From JAAYFT01 sp036562765 (GTDB lineage: Bacteria > Bacillota > Clostridia > Tissierellales > Tissierellaceae), in the NCBI GenBank assembly GCA_036562765.1, contig DATCJO010000123.1, positions 1 to 64,000 of the forward strand: 64,000 nt of DNA, written 5' to 3'. A program made the position numbers and the translations under genes. The notes below the pieces were generated by a model that did no database searches, had not been told where the DNA came from, and worked only from the letters and a program-made list of their open reading frames with translations. Of the stretch, positions 46,991-55,566 are shown piece after piece (position 1 is the stretch's first letter; every line of letters begins with the position of its first letter).

Positions 46991-47074
46991 CTATCTTTTT
47001 CTATGAATCCTGTTTAAACTCCATATTAGCAGTATTAATCCAACGAAAACAAACATCCAGCCATTATTTTGCAT
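46991..47074 (-). CDS. Putative 27-residue membrane microprotein upstream of comEC
   Basis: An ATG at 47072–47074 is preceded by AGGAG with a seven-base spacer. The frame encodes MQNNGWMFVFVGLILLIWSL followed by NRIHRKR and a TAG stop. This is a single hydrophobic helix with a basic C-terminal tail, the usual layout of bacterial small membrane proteins. It ends 12 bases before comEC on the same strand. No homologue comes to mind. The strong binding site and membrane-helix composition make chance less likely but do not prove expression. Confidence 0.55.
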   Translation of the reverse strand: MQNNGWMFVFVGLILLIWSLNRIHRKR

Positions 47075-47180
47075 ATTATCACTCCTATGTTATTTATTAG
47101 ATTATAACATATTAAATAAATATTTTTATCGTCAATTATAATATACCATATATTTTAAAATGAAAGGATTGATAATTAAT

Positions 47181-48380
47181 ATGACTGAAAAACTTTATTT
47201 AAACAATCAATATTTAAGGGAAATTGATGCCAGAATTGTAGAAAAGACTTATAAAGACGGAAAATATTATATTAAACTAGATAGAACCATTTTTTATCCT
47301 CATTTATCTGGTGGACAACCTGGTGATAAAGGAACAATAAACGGTGTAGAAGTCGTTGAAGTATTTGAAGATGATTCTGATATAATCCATGTAACTAAAG
47401 ACAACATACATAGCGATAAAGTTATGCTAAACATAGACTGGGAAAACAGGTTAGACAACATGCAGCAACATTCTGGGCAGCACCTATTATCTGCAGCCTT
47501 TTACAAGCTTTACAACGCTGAAACAATTAGCTTTCATATTGGAAAAGATTATGTATATATTGATATAACTCTGCCTGACCTTACAGAAGAAGAAGCAAAA
47601 AAGGTAGAAATCTATGCCAACAGAATAATATTCTCTAACTTTGACATTAAATCCTACTATATTGAAAAGAAAGATATTGATAAGATTCCTGTAAGAAAAA
47701 AACCTTCCGTTAGCTCAAATATACGAATTGTAGAAATAGATAATATTGACTTTTGTCCATGTGGAGGTACCCATGTAAGGCAAACAGGAGAAATTGGCCT
47801 TATTAAAATACGAAAATGGGAAAAGTACAAAGGCAATGTAAGAATCGAATTTGTTTGCGGCAACAGGGCATTGGAAGATTATAGTTGGAAAAATAAAGCT
47901 ATTAACGATATTTCTCTTCTTTTATCTTCTAAAGACAAAGATGTCTATGATAAAGTCAAAACCCTATTGGAGCAAAAGGTAGAACTCGAAAAAGAAAACC
48001 GACACCTTAAAGAAGAAATAATAAAATACGAAGGAAAAGAACTATTAAGAAATGCATATAAAACAAAGAACATTCCATTTATTTCTAAGGTATTCGCAGA
48101 TAAGGATTTGAAAGAAATTAATGCTATTTCCGCTTTCTTAAATAATGTAAGCAGTTCTATCCATATCTTTGGTTCTAATAAGGACAATAAAGGACAGTTC
48201 TTGATTTCTGTCCCAAAGGATTTAAATATAAATTTAAAGAATATTTTAAAGGAAATATCCAGTGAATTTGAGGTAAAAGGTGGAGGCAGCAACAATACAG
48301 TACAAGGAGGTTGCAAGCTAGAAGATTTAGATAATATTTTAAGCATATTTGACAGTAAAATAAAAGAAAAATTAAACTAA
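47181..48380 (+). CDS. Alanyl-tRNA editing protein (AlaX-L type)
   Basis: This protein of about 399 residues hydrolyses mischarged Ser- or Gly-tRNA-Ala in trans. It corresponds to the AlaRS editing and C-Ala domains: a beta-barrel N-terminus, the zinc motif HSGQH (about residue 97) and CPCGGTH (about 190), then a coiled-coil and DHHA1-like C-terminal domain (KGGGSNNTVQGG). The ATG at 47181 has AAAGGA upstream. The ATG at 47160 has no binding site. Confidence 0.88.
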   Translation: MTEKLYLNNQYLREIDARIVEKTYKDGKYYIKLDRTIFYPHLSGGQPGDKGTINGVEVVEVFEDDSDIIHVTKDNIHSDKVMLNIDWENRLDNMQQHSGQHLLSAAFYKLYNAETISFHIGKDYVYIDITLPDLTEEEAKKVEIYANRIIFSNFDIKSYYIEKKDIDKIPVRKKPSVSSNIRIVEIDNIDFCPCGGTHVRQTGEIGLIKIRKWEKYKGNVRIEFVCGNRALEDYSWKNKAINDISLLLSSKDKDVYDKVKTLLEQKVELEKENRHLKEEIIKYEGKELLRNAYKTKNIPFISKVFADKDLKEINAISAFLNNVSSSIHIFGSNKDNKGQFLISVPKDLNINLKNILKEISSEFEVKGGGSNNTVQGGCKLEDLDNILSIFDSKIKEKLN

Positions 48381-48402
48381 GGGTAGAATATTCTACCCTT
48401 AT
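48379..48402. terminator. Bidirectional terminator between the AlaX-type gene and the activator fusion
   Basis: A perfect palindrome (AAGGGTAGAAT and ATTCTACCCTT) is flanked by T-runs on the plus strand and A/T-rich sequence on the minus. It lies between convergent genes. Confidence 0.8.
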
Positions 48403-48430
48403 TTTTTATCAAAATAACAAATAGATATTT

Positions 48431-50065
48431 TCAGCTTTCAGATGCAATAAGTGCTGCCCCTAATGCACCACAAATATCCGGTTCTTTTGGAACAATTATC
48501 TTTTCTCCAAGTTTCTCTTCAATTGCCCTTACTACGCCAATATTTCTTGCTACTCCACCAGTCATCATGTATTCTTTCTCTAACTTTTGGCTTTTGGCCA
48601 TAGAAATAATCTTTGAAGCAATTGACTTATTTATACCATGTATGATATCTTCTAATTTTTTCTCAGATGCAATCAGTGATACAACTTCTGACTGCGCAAA
48701 TACAGAGCACATACTAGAAATATTTATATCCTCTTTCCAGTTTAGCCCTAATATGCTCATTTCTTCCAAGCTTAACTGTAGGGATTGAGCCATCATTTCA
48801 ATAAAACGCCCTGTCCCTGCAGCACATTTATCGTTCATCATAAAGTCAACAACATTTCCCCTGCCATCTAGCCTAATAACTTTGCTGTCTTGCCCACCAA
48901 TATCTATAACAGTTCTTACTCTAGGATTTAAAAAATATGCACCTTTAGCATGGCAGGTAATCTCAGTTACATCTTTTTCCCTAAAATCAATCCTTCTCCT
49001 TCCATAACCAGTTGTAACAACCTTTTCTATATCTTTTAATTCAATTCCTCCTCTACTTAAAGCTTCATCTAATGCTTTTTCTGTGCTTTCCAATACTTTA
49101 GCACCTGTAGGTACAGTGGCAAAAGAAATAATGTCCTTCTTATTGCTAATTATTACAACATTTGTTGATGTTGAACCAATGTCTATTCCAGCATAATAGG
49201 ATTGAATTTTAGAAACCTTCTTCTCATTAGCTCTTTGTTTTTTCATCAAATTCTCATAAAAGGCATTCAGTCTTGTCCGTATTTGCTCAAAAGCATTTAA
49301 AGTATAATCTGTTTCTATTCTGAGTATGGGAATATTAAGTGTGGACTTTAATTTTGAATATTCATAAGTATAAAAATTACAAAAGCTCACAGTGTTAAAT
49401 ATTATTCCACATAGATTGGGGTCTTCAACTAAAACTCTCCTTCTTGAAATATCACTCATCCTGATACATGGTATTTGGGAAAGCAACGAATTTACATACC
49501 AAGTCATAATCTCATCAATATTGCTAGACTTAGGTGGTCTTCTAACCCTTCTAATCCCGGTACATGTATTATTTATTATATGCAGAGGTGATTCTTTTTT
49601 GATTAATTCTAGTAAATCCAAGTTCATTCTTGCTCCCATTATAGATATATAAGGGCCATTTATCTCATCTAAATTTGAATTAAAAGAATCATAAAATTTA
49701 TCTATATCAAACATCTTATTTAGTTTATTTTCAAGAAAATCTATTAGTCTTAATAATTCGTCTTTATATAAAAGCACGCCACAGCAATTATTATTATGAG
49801 GCAAGTTTAAGGTAAAAACTTCTTGCCCCAAATCTTTTAGTACATCAGCAACCCTTTCCACTGAATCACAGCAAGTAGTTAAAATTATAGGTTTGCTACT
49901 TTCCCTTAATCTTCCTTCTATTATTGAGCGTGAAAAACTGCAAATATTACTATGTATGTATTGGTCGCTTAATTCATAATCATGAACAGTAAAATCAAGT
50001 AACTCTGTCTCAATATCAAAACCCTTTAACAATTCAACAGGTGTGTATTTACATACATATTGCAT
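48431..50065 (-). CDS. 2-hydroxyacyl-CoA dehydratase-like domain fused to an ASKHA activator ATPase
   Basis: This 544-residue protein has two halves. Residues 1–280 resemble a dehydratase D-component subunit (CCDSVERVAD; NNCCGVL; MGARMN), with several cysteines. Residues 288–544 form an activator (BcrAD/BadF type) with ATP phosphate loops AGIDIGSTSTN and VIDIGGQDSK. Cysteines in DKCAAGTGRF and SSMCSVFAQSE fit the ligands of the bridging [4Fe-4S] cluster. Activators of this kind drive one electron to very low potential using ATP. The gene starts two bases after the companion dehydratase-like gene. No CoA-transferase or 2-hydroxyacid dehydrogenase is nearby, so the substrate is unlikely to be a classic 2-hydroxyacyl-CoA. 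Confidence 0.8.
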   Translation of the reverse strand: MQYVCKYTPVELLKGFDIETELLDFTVHDYELSDQYIHSNICSFSRSIIEGRLRESSKPIILTTCCDSVERVADVLKDLGQEVFTLNLPHNNNCCGVLLYKDELLRLIDFLENKLNKMFDIDKFYDSFNSNLDEINGPYISIMGARMNLDLLELIKKESPLHIINNTCTGIRRVRRPPKSSNIDEIMTWYVNSLLSQIPCIRMSDISRRRVLVEDPNLCGIIFNTVSFCNFYTYEYSKLKSTLNIPILRIETDYTLNAFEQIRTRLNAFYENLMKKQRANEKKVSKIQSYYAGIDIGSTSTNVVIISNKKDIISFATVPTGAKVLESTEKALDEALSRGGIELKDIEKVVTTGYGRRRIDFREKDVTEITCHAKGAYFLNPRVRTVIDIGGQDSKVIRLDGRGNVVDFMMNDKCAAGTGRFIEMMAQSLQLSLEEMSILGLNWKEDINISSMCSVFAQSEVVSLIASEKKLEDIIHGINKSIASKIISMAKSQKLEKEYMMTGGVARNIGVVRAIEEKLGEKIIVPKEPDICGALGAALIASES

Positions 50066-50067
50066 TT

Positions 50068-51333
50068 TTATACCTCCAAAATCTCAAGAAAAGCTTGTAG
50101 GCGTGTTTTCATCTGTCCATCATTTATATTTTCCCTGTCACAACCATCACCATCTAATATCAATACTGGAATCCCATTTTCTTCCAGTATCTTTTTGGTC
50201 AACAAGCTACCTCCTATAGTCTTTTTACATCCCCAGTTGTTAAAATAAACTACACCATTGGCATTTAAGTATTCTGCCATTTCCAATACTTTCCCAATAC
50301 GCCCTTCTACTGGGCCTAATAGATTATTGCTTAAAAGCTTTATTGCCAATGCCCTTAATGGATTGTCCTCATCTAGCTCATTTATATAATCAAAGTTCAA
50401 ATCTGAACATAATAGCTGATACTTCTTATTGTTATTAAACACCTCTTTTAATGTCCCTTGCCAATTTGGGATAGTATGGCACCATAAAATTCTAATGCTT
50501 CTATAGTCTTCTGAATACTTATAAGCATCATCAAGTAGCAATTTAAAATATTTTTCAGCTTCTTTGGTTCCCATTAAGATATGGGTAAAAAACACTTTAT
50601 ACATTTCAGAAGTCACATCATTTGGAATGAATTTCTCTGAAAGCATATCTAGAAATTCATTGTAAAGCTTTAAAGATTTATTTTCCCTTCTAATCACTTC
50701 CCTTAATTTCTCATAGTCAAACTTTCTATCTATATTGTCTTCAATAAAAGATACAGCATCCTTTAGCTGATTTTCTACATACCCTATTGATCTTTCATTA
50801 ATATTGTTTGGAATATCAATCATAAACATTGGTATTCCCCAAAATTCAGCCAACTCCCTAAATGTTATAATATTTGAATCACAAATCATAGAAGTAAACA
50901 TTACAAACCTTGGTCTAGGCAAAATTCCTGAATAAGCTGCTCCCAACAATGCTTTATGATATGAGCATAATGTTTTTGGCATTCCTATGTTTTCAATATA
51001 GTCAATAAAAAAGCGCTCACAATATGCGCCATTTAAATAACAAGCAAACCCTTCTACAGCTTCAGGTATTATGTTCGAAGCATGCAACAGTTCACATGGG
51101 AAGAATAGATTCACTACTGCAGAATTATCTGGATTAGATAATGGATAGCGAATGTATTTATTACATATTACTGAAGAATATACTTGATTTGGAAGTAAAT
51201 ACTTCTTCGGAAAATATTTCATCTGAAAGCCACTGAAAGCATAACCTATCTTAAGAAGTCTTTGTGATGTTTTAGGATTTTTCTCTAAATTGTTTCCTAC
51301 TATTTCCCCAAACTTCTTAACTGCATCCCTCAT
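50068..51333 (-). CDS. 2-hydroxyacyl-CoA dehydratase (HgdB)-like protein, possible double-cubane-cluster protein
   Basis: This 421-residue protein of the HgdB/HgdC-like superfamily has candidate cluster cysteines in FFPCELLHA (about residue 83), GAYCERF (about 104), TLCSYHKALLGA (about 121) and, near the C-terminus, NNWGCKKT and DGDGCDREN. One family branch carries an [Fe8S9] double cubane and, with its ATP-dependent reductase, reduces small substrates such as acetylene. The pairing here with an ATPase-activator and no acyl-CoA pathway genes fits that branch, but assignment rests on context. It follows the tandem P-loop gene after a hairpin. Confidence 0.75.
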   Translation of the reverse strand: MRDAVKKFGEIVGNNLEKNPKTSQRLLKIGYAFSGFQMKYFPKKYLLPNQVYSSVICNKYIRYPLSNPDNSAVVNLFFPCELLHASNIIPEAVEGFACYLNGAYCERFFIDYIENIGMPKTLCSYHKALLGAAYSGILPRPRFVMFTSMICDSNIITFRELAEFWGIPMFMIDIPNNINERSIGYVENQLKDAVSFIEDNIDRKFDYEKLREVIRRENKSLKLYNEFLDMLSEKFIPNDVTSEMYKVFFTHILMGTKEAEKYFKLLLDDAYKYSEDYRSIRILWCHTIPNWQGTLKEVFNNNKKYQLLCSDLNFDYINELDEDNPLRALAIKLLSNNLLGPVEGRIGKVLEMAEYLNANGVVYFNNWGCKKTIGGSLLTKKILEENGIPVLILDGDGCDRENINDGQMKTRLQAFLEILEV

Positions 51334-51392
51334 ACTAACAGCTCCTAAAAAATTATTATTCTATCAAAAATATTATATCAAATGCAAAATAA

Positions 51393-51427
51393 AGAAGCCA
51401 AAGTCCATTAAAATGGATTTGGCTCTT
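51393..51427 (-). terminator. Hairpin between the tandem P-loop ATPase gene and the dehydratase-like genes
   Basis: On the minus strand, GAGCCAAATCCAT and ATGGACTTTGGCTTC pair around a short loop, then TTTATTTTG follows. It would reduce read-through, so the dehydratase pair may be expressed separately or at a lower level. Confidence 0.7.
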
Positions 51428-51441
51428 CAATACTTAAATTT

Positions 51442-52509
51442 CTATTCATTTACTTTTAAGCTTAATATTTCTTCATATAATTCTTCCCTTAATTTGTCTA
51501 TTTGTGAATAATCAATACATGGACCATATGCTTTTTCTAGTATAAAATGATTTTCTTTGGCTTTACTTAAACTTTTGATGCCTTTTTCTACCAATATATT
51601 AAACATTTCATAATCTTCATAGTTAATTTTGCTGTCATCAAAGAAATCATTAAGGTTTAGTGTGTATTTAGCCTTTTTCTTCCCGTGTTCATTAGATGTT
51701 ATTATAGTATCTAATTCCTTTATATACAGAGATTCAATTTTTTCTGGCAATAAGGAATTATGAAATACTTCTACATGATAGTTTCTTAGTTTGGCTTCTT
51801 CAAAAATTCTATATAAAAGAGTTGATTTCCCTGTTCCAATCTCTCCTTTAATATAATATACATCTCCAACCCATTCTAATACTGTATCTGTAAAATCGAA
51901 ATAGCCTTCTGGTGTATTGGCAGTTGAAAAGAGATGCCTTTCCTTGAATCCATAAAATTCCGCCTTATTTTCTCTCTTTGAAAAAATCATATCTATTAAT
52001 TTCTTGCTTTCATTATTTATCTTTTTAATATCTAAATTTCTCTTATTTTCATTTGCTATTTGCTCATAAATCACTTTTGCTGCCTTAAAATAGTTAAATG
52101 CCCTTTCATAAGCATATTTATTATTCATCTTTGCCTTTTTTATTTCTTCCTCAGATTCTTTCAATTTTTCAGAATCAATGTATTTAGCCAAATCTATTAT
52201 CCTATCTGTTAAACCTGGATAGGCTGGGTCCATAACATGAGGTGCTGTTCCATCTAACAAACATATTTTAAGTTCTTCAATAACTACAGCATCAATAGAA
52301 TTTGGATCCGATGGGCAGTGGTGGTATTCTATTGAATATCCCTTACTTGTCATTCTCTGCCCTATTTCCCTCATTAAAGAAGATTTGCCTCCTCCAGGCA
52401 TTCCTTTAAAAATATATAGCCTATTTCTGTTGTCAGGAACTATATAGCTGTGAAAGGAGTGGAATCCATTAGCTGTATTCCCTCCTGTAAATACCTTCCT
52501 TACTCTCAT
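51442..52509 (-). CDS. Tandem P-loop ATPase of unknown function
   Basis: This 355-residue protein contains two Walker A motifs, GMPGGGKSS (about residues 35–43) and GEIGTGKST (about 219–227). Each starts an ATPase-like half. It has no membrane segment. I recognise the architecture as a conserved Clostridia family of uncharacterised ATPases, but no function. It lies upstream of, and on the same strand as, the putative ATP-driven reductase genes, so a maturation or nucleotide-dependent partner role is possible but unproven. Confidence 0.7.
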   Translation of the reverse strand: MRVRKVFTGGNTANGFHSFHSYIVPDNRNRLYIFKGMPGGGKSSLMREIGQRMTSKGYSIEYHHCPSDPNSIDAVVIEELKICLLDGTAPHVMDPAYPGLTDRIIDLAKYIDSEKLKESEEEIKKAKMNNKYAYERAFNYFKAAKVIYEQIANENKRNLDIKKINNESKKLIDMIFSKRENKAEFYGFKERHLFSTANTPEGYFDFTDTVLEWVGDVYYIKGEIGTGKSTLLYRIFEEAKLRNYHVEVFHNSLLPEKIESLYIKELDTIITSNEHGKKKAKYTLNLNDFFDDSKINYEDYEMFNILVEKGIKSLSKAKENHFILEKAYGPCIDYSQIDKLREELYEEILSLKVNE

Positions 52510-52757
52510 TTTTACCCTCCTAAAGTAAAGATTTCATTTATATTAACAATTTATTCTATATTGTCCATTTTGTGAAAAAAATTAAGAATCTATTAAACTT
52601 TTGTTACCCTAAATTCAATAAATTATACATTTATTGAAAAAAAGAAAAATTAGTAAAAAAATCAATATCACCAAACTGCAATAAAAGATAAATTGTTCAA
52701 TCTCATGATTTAATACAAAATGCTACCTTAAAGATTGCAAAGTGGCATGAAATTAAA
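52510..52757. other. Intergenic region upstream of the tandem P-loop gene
   Basis: The region is strongly AT-rich. The only clear structure is a perfect ten-base inverted repeat, TTCAATAAAT (52614–52623) and ATTTATTGAA (52629–52638), with a TATAC spacer. It lies 105–129 bases before the 52509 start. It could be an operator for the reductase locus. No small gene with a binding site was seen. Confidence 0.4.
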
Positions 52758-52785
52758 AATGCAGATTCAAATAAATCTGCATTTA
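52750..52785 (-). terminator. Terminator of the small zinc-ribbon gene
   Basis: AATGCAGATT and AATCTGCATT arms around a six-base loop, then TTTTTAATTT on the minus strand, about 50 bases after the 52835 stop. Confidence 0.7.
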
Positions 52786-52834
52786 TCATAACCTTATATA
52801 AATAGTAAAATTGTAAACTATACTATTACAAAAA

Positions 52835-53275
52835 TTATGTCCTTTTTTCAAATCTATTTCCACACTTGGGGCAATTTATTGCAATTTTTTTGCCTTTTTC
52901 AGGTCTTTTTATTCGTACATAAGTCTTACAATGGGGGCATTTGTAATATTTATGTGTTTTCCTGTCTCGCCACATGCTTTTATACAATCGAATGCTTTTA
53001 GGCAAATGAAATCTATCTTCGAATTTATTTTTAATTTTCCTATATTTATTTAATTCCATTTGCCTTCCATATATATTCGTTGACATAACACGAAGCCAAG
53101 ACCAAACAATTAATACAAAACCTATTATATATAAAAATTTTAATTGTGGAATAAAAGAAAAAATCATCAAAATAAGTCCTGCAATTAACAAAAATTTTGA
53201 TAATTCATCATACCCATAACGCCCTCGCATGTAATCATTTAGCTTATACATTAAGTTCGAAAGCCAGTCTTTCAT
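52835..53275 (-). CDS. Small membrane protein with C-terminal zinc ribbon
   Basis: The ATG at 53275 follows AAAGGTGATAAT, giving about 146 residues. Two adjacent membrane segments (about residues 23–60) precede a basic linker and a C-terminal zinc ribbon with CPHC (about 112) and CPKC (about 136). The ribbon resembles those on small membrane proteins of unknown role in Clostridia. It is divergent from the coiled-coil gene at 53425, with a shared 149-base intergenic region. Confidence 0.65.
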   Translation of the reverse strand: MKDWLSNLMYKLNDYMRGRYGYDELSKFLLIAGLILMIFSFIPQLKFLYIIGFVLIVWSWLRVMSTNIYGRQMELNKYRKIKNKFEDRFHLPKSIRLYKSMWRDRKTHKYYKCPHCKTYVRIKRPEKGKKIAINCPKCGNRFEKRT

Positions 53276-53424
53276 ATTATCACCTTTGAACAATTTAATT
53301 TCTTACCTATAATTTACATTCCTGACAAGTAATAATTATAACACATTATAAAAGCAAATTTTATTATATAATTTATATAGGAAAATAAATATTATTAACA
53401 CCCTTTTGTTAAGGAGGGAAACTT

Positions 53425-53790
53425 ATGATTGAAGAAAATAGAGTACCTGAATCAATCATTACAATGCAAGAAGAATTGAAAAATGAGCTTAATAAAATTA
53501 GAGAGGAAATGAACAACAATTTTATCAACTTAAATTCTCGTATTGATGAAATTGAAAATAACATAAATGATATTAAACAGAAATTGTCCAAGCTTAACAA
53601 TAAAACAAATGAAGGATTTGATGCATTAAGAAAAAGGCTTAAAGAAATGAAAGTTATTAGCAGAAATAGGTATTTGGCTTTTGTCGATGATTTAGAAAGT
53701 ATAAGAAAATCCCTAAATAATATTGAAGCAAATACATCAGCATATTCGAAAGATATGAAAAAGATAAGGGCATTAAGAAGATTAAAATAA
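53425..53790 (+). CDS. Coiled-coil protein of unknown function
   Basis: This 121-residue protein is predicted to be helical almost throughout, with heptad-like repeats from about residue 10 to 105 (LNSRIDEIENNINDIKQKLS). It has no cysteine, membrane helix or recognisable domain. TAAGGAGGG before the ATG supports real translation. A hairpin (about 53806–53840) with a T-run follows. No function can be inferred. Confidence 0.65.
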   Translation: MIEENRVPESIITMQEELKNELNKIREEMNNNFINLNSRIDEIENNINDIKQKLSKLNNKTNEGFDALRKRLKEMKVISRNRYLAFVDDLESIRKSLNNIEANTSAYSKDMKKIRALRRLK

Positions 53791-53805
53791 AAGAAATAGT
53801 AAAAG

Positions 53806-53840
53806 TCTTGCCAATATACAAAGGCAAGCCTTAATTTTTA
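53806..53840 (+). terminator. Terminator of the coiled-coil gene
   Basis: CTTGCC and GGCAAG arms around a ten-base loop are followed by CCTTAATTTTT on the plus strand, 16 bases after the stop codon. Confidence 0.65.
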
Positions 53841-53938
53841 CAGAAACCTTCATAAATGAACCTATCTTTCCAAAAGTCACAAAGTTTAAAAAAGCTGCCT
53901 AAGCAGTAAATTTATAGTTGTATAATATAAACTCAAAC

Positions 53939-54880
53939 CTACCTAATTACTTCCTTTTTTCTTACAATATAATTTATAATTTCATTTGTAAGAAATTCAA
54001 TATTTTCAATATTTACTACTTTATCTTTAGAGCAGTGAATATCAGGGAAATAAAATCCCCCAAGTTTTGTCCTTTTGCAATACAATATACCTATTACGCC
54101 ATCTTTTCTAAATGTATAATCATCTGATAGTGGAATAATTTTATATTTGAATCTTTCTACATTGCAAGGAGAAGATATTTTCAATCTTTCTTGTATTTCT
54201 TTTGCTAAATCTTCTTTTTTCCCATGAGTAATCAAAATTGTATCACCATTACCCACACAGTCGAAATTGATGACTTTCTTTTTACTTATATCAATCTTCT
54301 TTTTCTTAAAGTGTTTTTTCATAGCAGCAGAACCCAAAAGCCCCCATTCTTCATTATTAAAAAATATATAAGCAATTTTTTCTTTATCTAAATTTTTCAT
54401 GGATATTTCATGGGCTATGTTTAATAAAGTCAAAACTCCTGAAGTATTGTCATTATAATTGCTTCTATTTGGAATAAAAATAGCAATTATGATTACTAAT
54501 GCAGGTAATATCTGTAATAAATCTGATACAAATATTGGTATAATATTTAAATCCACTAATTTAGTAATTGCAAATCTATATATATAATACATAATAAAAA
54601 ATACTATTATTGCTTGAATTTGCTTTAAATGCCCAAATATTTCAAGCAAATATCTTAGAAAATTAGGTATTTTGCCTGGAGTATCATAATGTGCTGTAAA
54701 AACATATTCTGCTTTTTCTACATCTCCTACAACTATGTTCTTTTTTATTATTTCAGTATCCCAGCCTAATTTTTCCATCTCATCTTTTATGTATTCTCTA
54801 AACTTTTCCTTCTGCCTTGGGAAAAACCTGATGCCATATTTCTTAATAATAGTATCCTTTATGGTTTTTAAATAATCCAT
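53939..54880 (-). CDS. M28-family zinc peptidase with internal membrane segments
   Basis: This 313-residue protein shows the M28 ligand set: TAHYDT (about residue 66), NYNDNTSG (about 142), NNEEWG (about 173) with the catalytic glutamate, DCVGNGD (about 203) and DIHCSKD (about 286). Two strongly hydrophobic stretches (about 88–106 and 117–133) lie between the first and second ligands, so the catalytic domain appears interrupted by a membrane hairpin. It probably cleaves peptides at the cytoplasmic or outer membrane face. The topology is unresolved. Confidence 0.8.
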   Translation of the reverse strand: MDYLKTIKDTIIKKYGIRFFPRQKEKFREYIKDEMEKLGWDTEIIKKNIVVGDVEKAEYVFTAHYDTPGKIPNFLRYLLEIFGHLKQIQAIIVFFIMYYIYRFAITKLVDLNIIPIFVSDLLQILPALVIIIAIFIPNRSNYNDNTSGVLTLLNIAHEISMKNLDKEKIAYIFFNNEEWGLLGSAAMKKHFKKKKIDISKKKVINFDCVGNGDTILITHGKKEDLAKEIQERLKISSPCNVERFKYKIIPLSDDYTFRKDGVIGILYCKRTKLGGFYFPDIHCSKDKVVNIENIEFLTNEIINYIVRKKEVIR

Positions 54881-54985
54881 ATTTTACTCCTTTCATTTAA
54901 AATATTAAGTACATTATATAATAATTTTAATAATTTTTTAACAAGTACTAAGATAAAAAACTAATGTATTAATTATTTTTCCAAA

Positions 54986-55012
54986 ACAAAAAAGCCACTA
55001 AAGTGGCTTTAT
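54986..55012 (-). terminator. Terminator of the selenocysteine tRNA gene
   Basis: AAAGCCAC and GTGGCTTT arms with a short loop are followed on the minus strand by a T-run, immediately after the encoded CCA end. Confidence 0.8.
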
Positions 55013-55017
55013 TTAAA

Positions 55018-55114
55018 TGGCGGGAGTATGTGGGAATCGAACCCACCCAAGAGGCTCTTAACCCCTCGTACTGGTTTTGAAGACCAGAGGGCACACCAGC
55101 ACCCATCTACCCCC
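55018..55114 (-). tRNA. selC: tRNA-Sec (anticodon UCA)
   Basis: This 97-nt tRNA has the selenocysteine hallmarks. The 8-nt acceptor strand GGGGGTAG faces ATACTCCC (one G-A mismatch at the bottom). A 6-bp D-stem (GGGTGC/GTGCCC) has a four-base loop. The anticodon stem CTGGT/ACCAG presents CTTCAAA with TCA at positions 34–36. A long variable arm (about 20 nt) and a 5-bp T-stem (GTGGG/CCCAC) with TTCGATT follow. CCA is encoded. It decodes UGA when SelB and a SECIS-like mRNA hairpin are present. selB is at the right edge of the window. Confidence 0.96.
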
Positions 55115-55234
55115 ATATTCAATTATATTAAGTAGCCCAAACTTGCTACCAGTTTATTATAAACGTGTTGACGATTTATGTCAAGGGTAGAAGATTCCAA
55201 AACAAAGGATTCCATAAATAAAATATTATAAAAT

Positions 55235-55534
55235 TTATTTATTTTTATTTGATTTCTTCCTAGATAGGGATAATCCACCAAAACCACTGATTATTGCCAT
55301 ATAGAACCCAAAATCATACCACCAGCCAGTATTTATTGGTTCGTACACTCTAATATTGGGATTGAATATTTTTACAATAAGGGACAGAGGTGCAATCCAT
55401 CCATGCCAAATGCCTGATAGAAATCCAGCTGGATTAGAGTATGTATAATTGCCATTCCCAGGCATACAACCTGTAGTTGATGCTGAAATTATAAATAAAA
55501 ACAATAATAATATAAGAAATTTTCTCTTCATCAT
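55235..55534 (-). CDS. Small lipoprotein of unknown function
   Basis: This 99-residue protein has an N-terminal signal with the lipobox STTGC (about residue 23). A G/N-rich stretch, a hydrophobic middle (WIAPLSLIVKIF) and a second hydrophobic segment (FYMAIISGFGGLSL) follow, then a basic tail. Small lipoproteins of this form occur in many Clostridia, with no known role. It follows the sigma-54 activator by 32 bases on the same strand, so it may belong to the same transcript. Confidence 0.65.
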   Translation of the reverse strand: MMKRKFLILLLFLFIISASTTGCMPGNGNYTYSNPAGFLSGIWHGWIAPLSLIVKIFNPNIRVYEPINTGWWYDFGFYMAIISGFGGLSLSRKKSNKNK

Positions 55535-55566
55535 TTCACCTTCGTATCATAATTTAAAAATCATAT

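Noticed and set aside
48431..51333. Classical 2-hydroxyglutaryl-CoA dehydratase pathway
   Set aside because: No CoA-transferase, hydroxyacid dehydrogenase or third dehydratase subunit is nearby, and the activator is fused to a dehydratase-like half.
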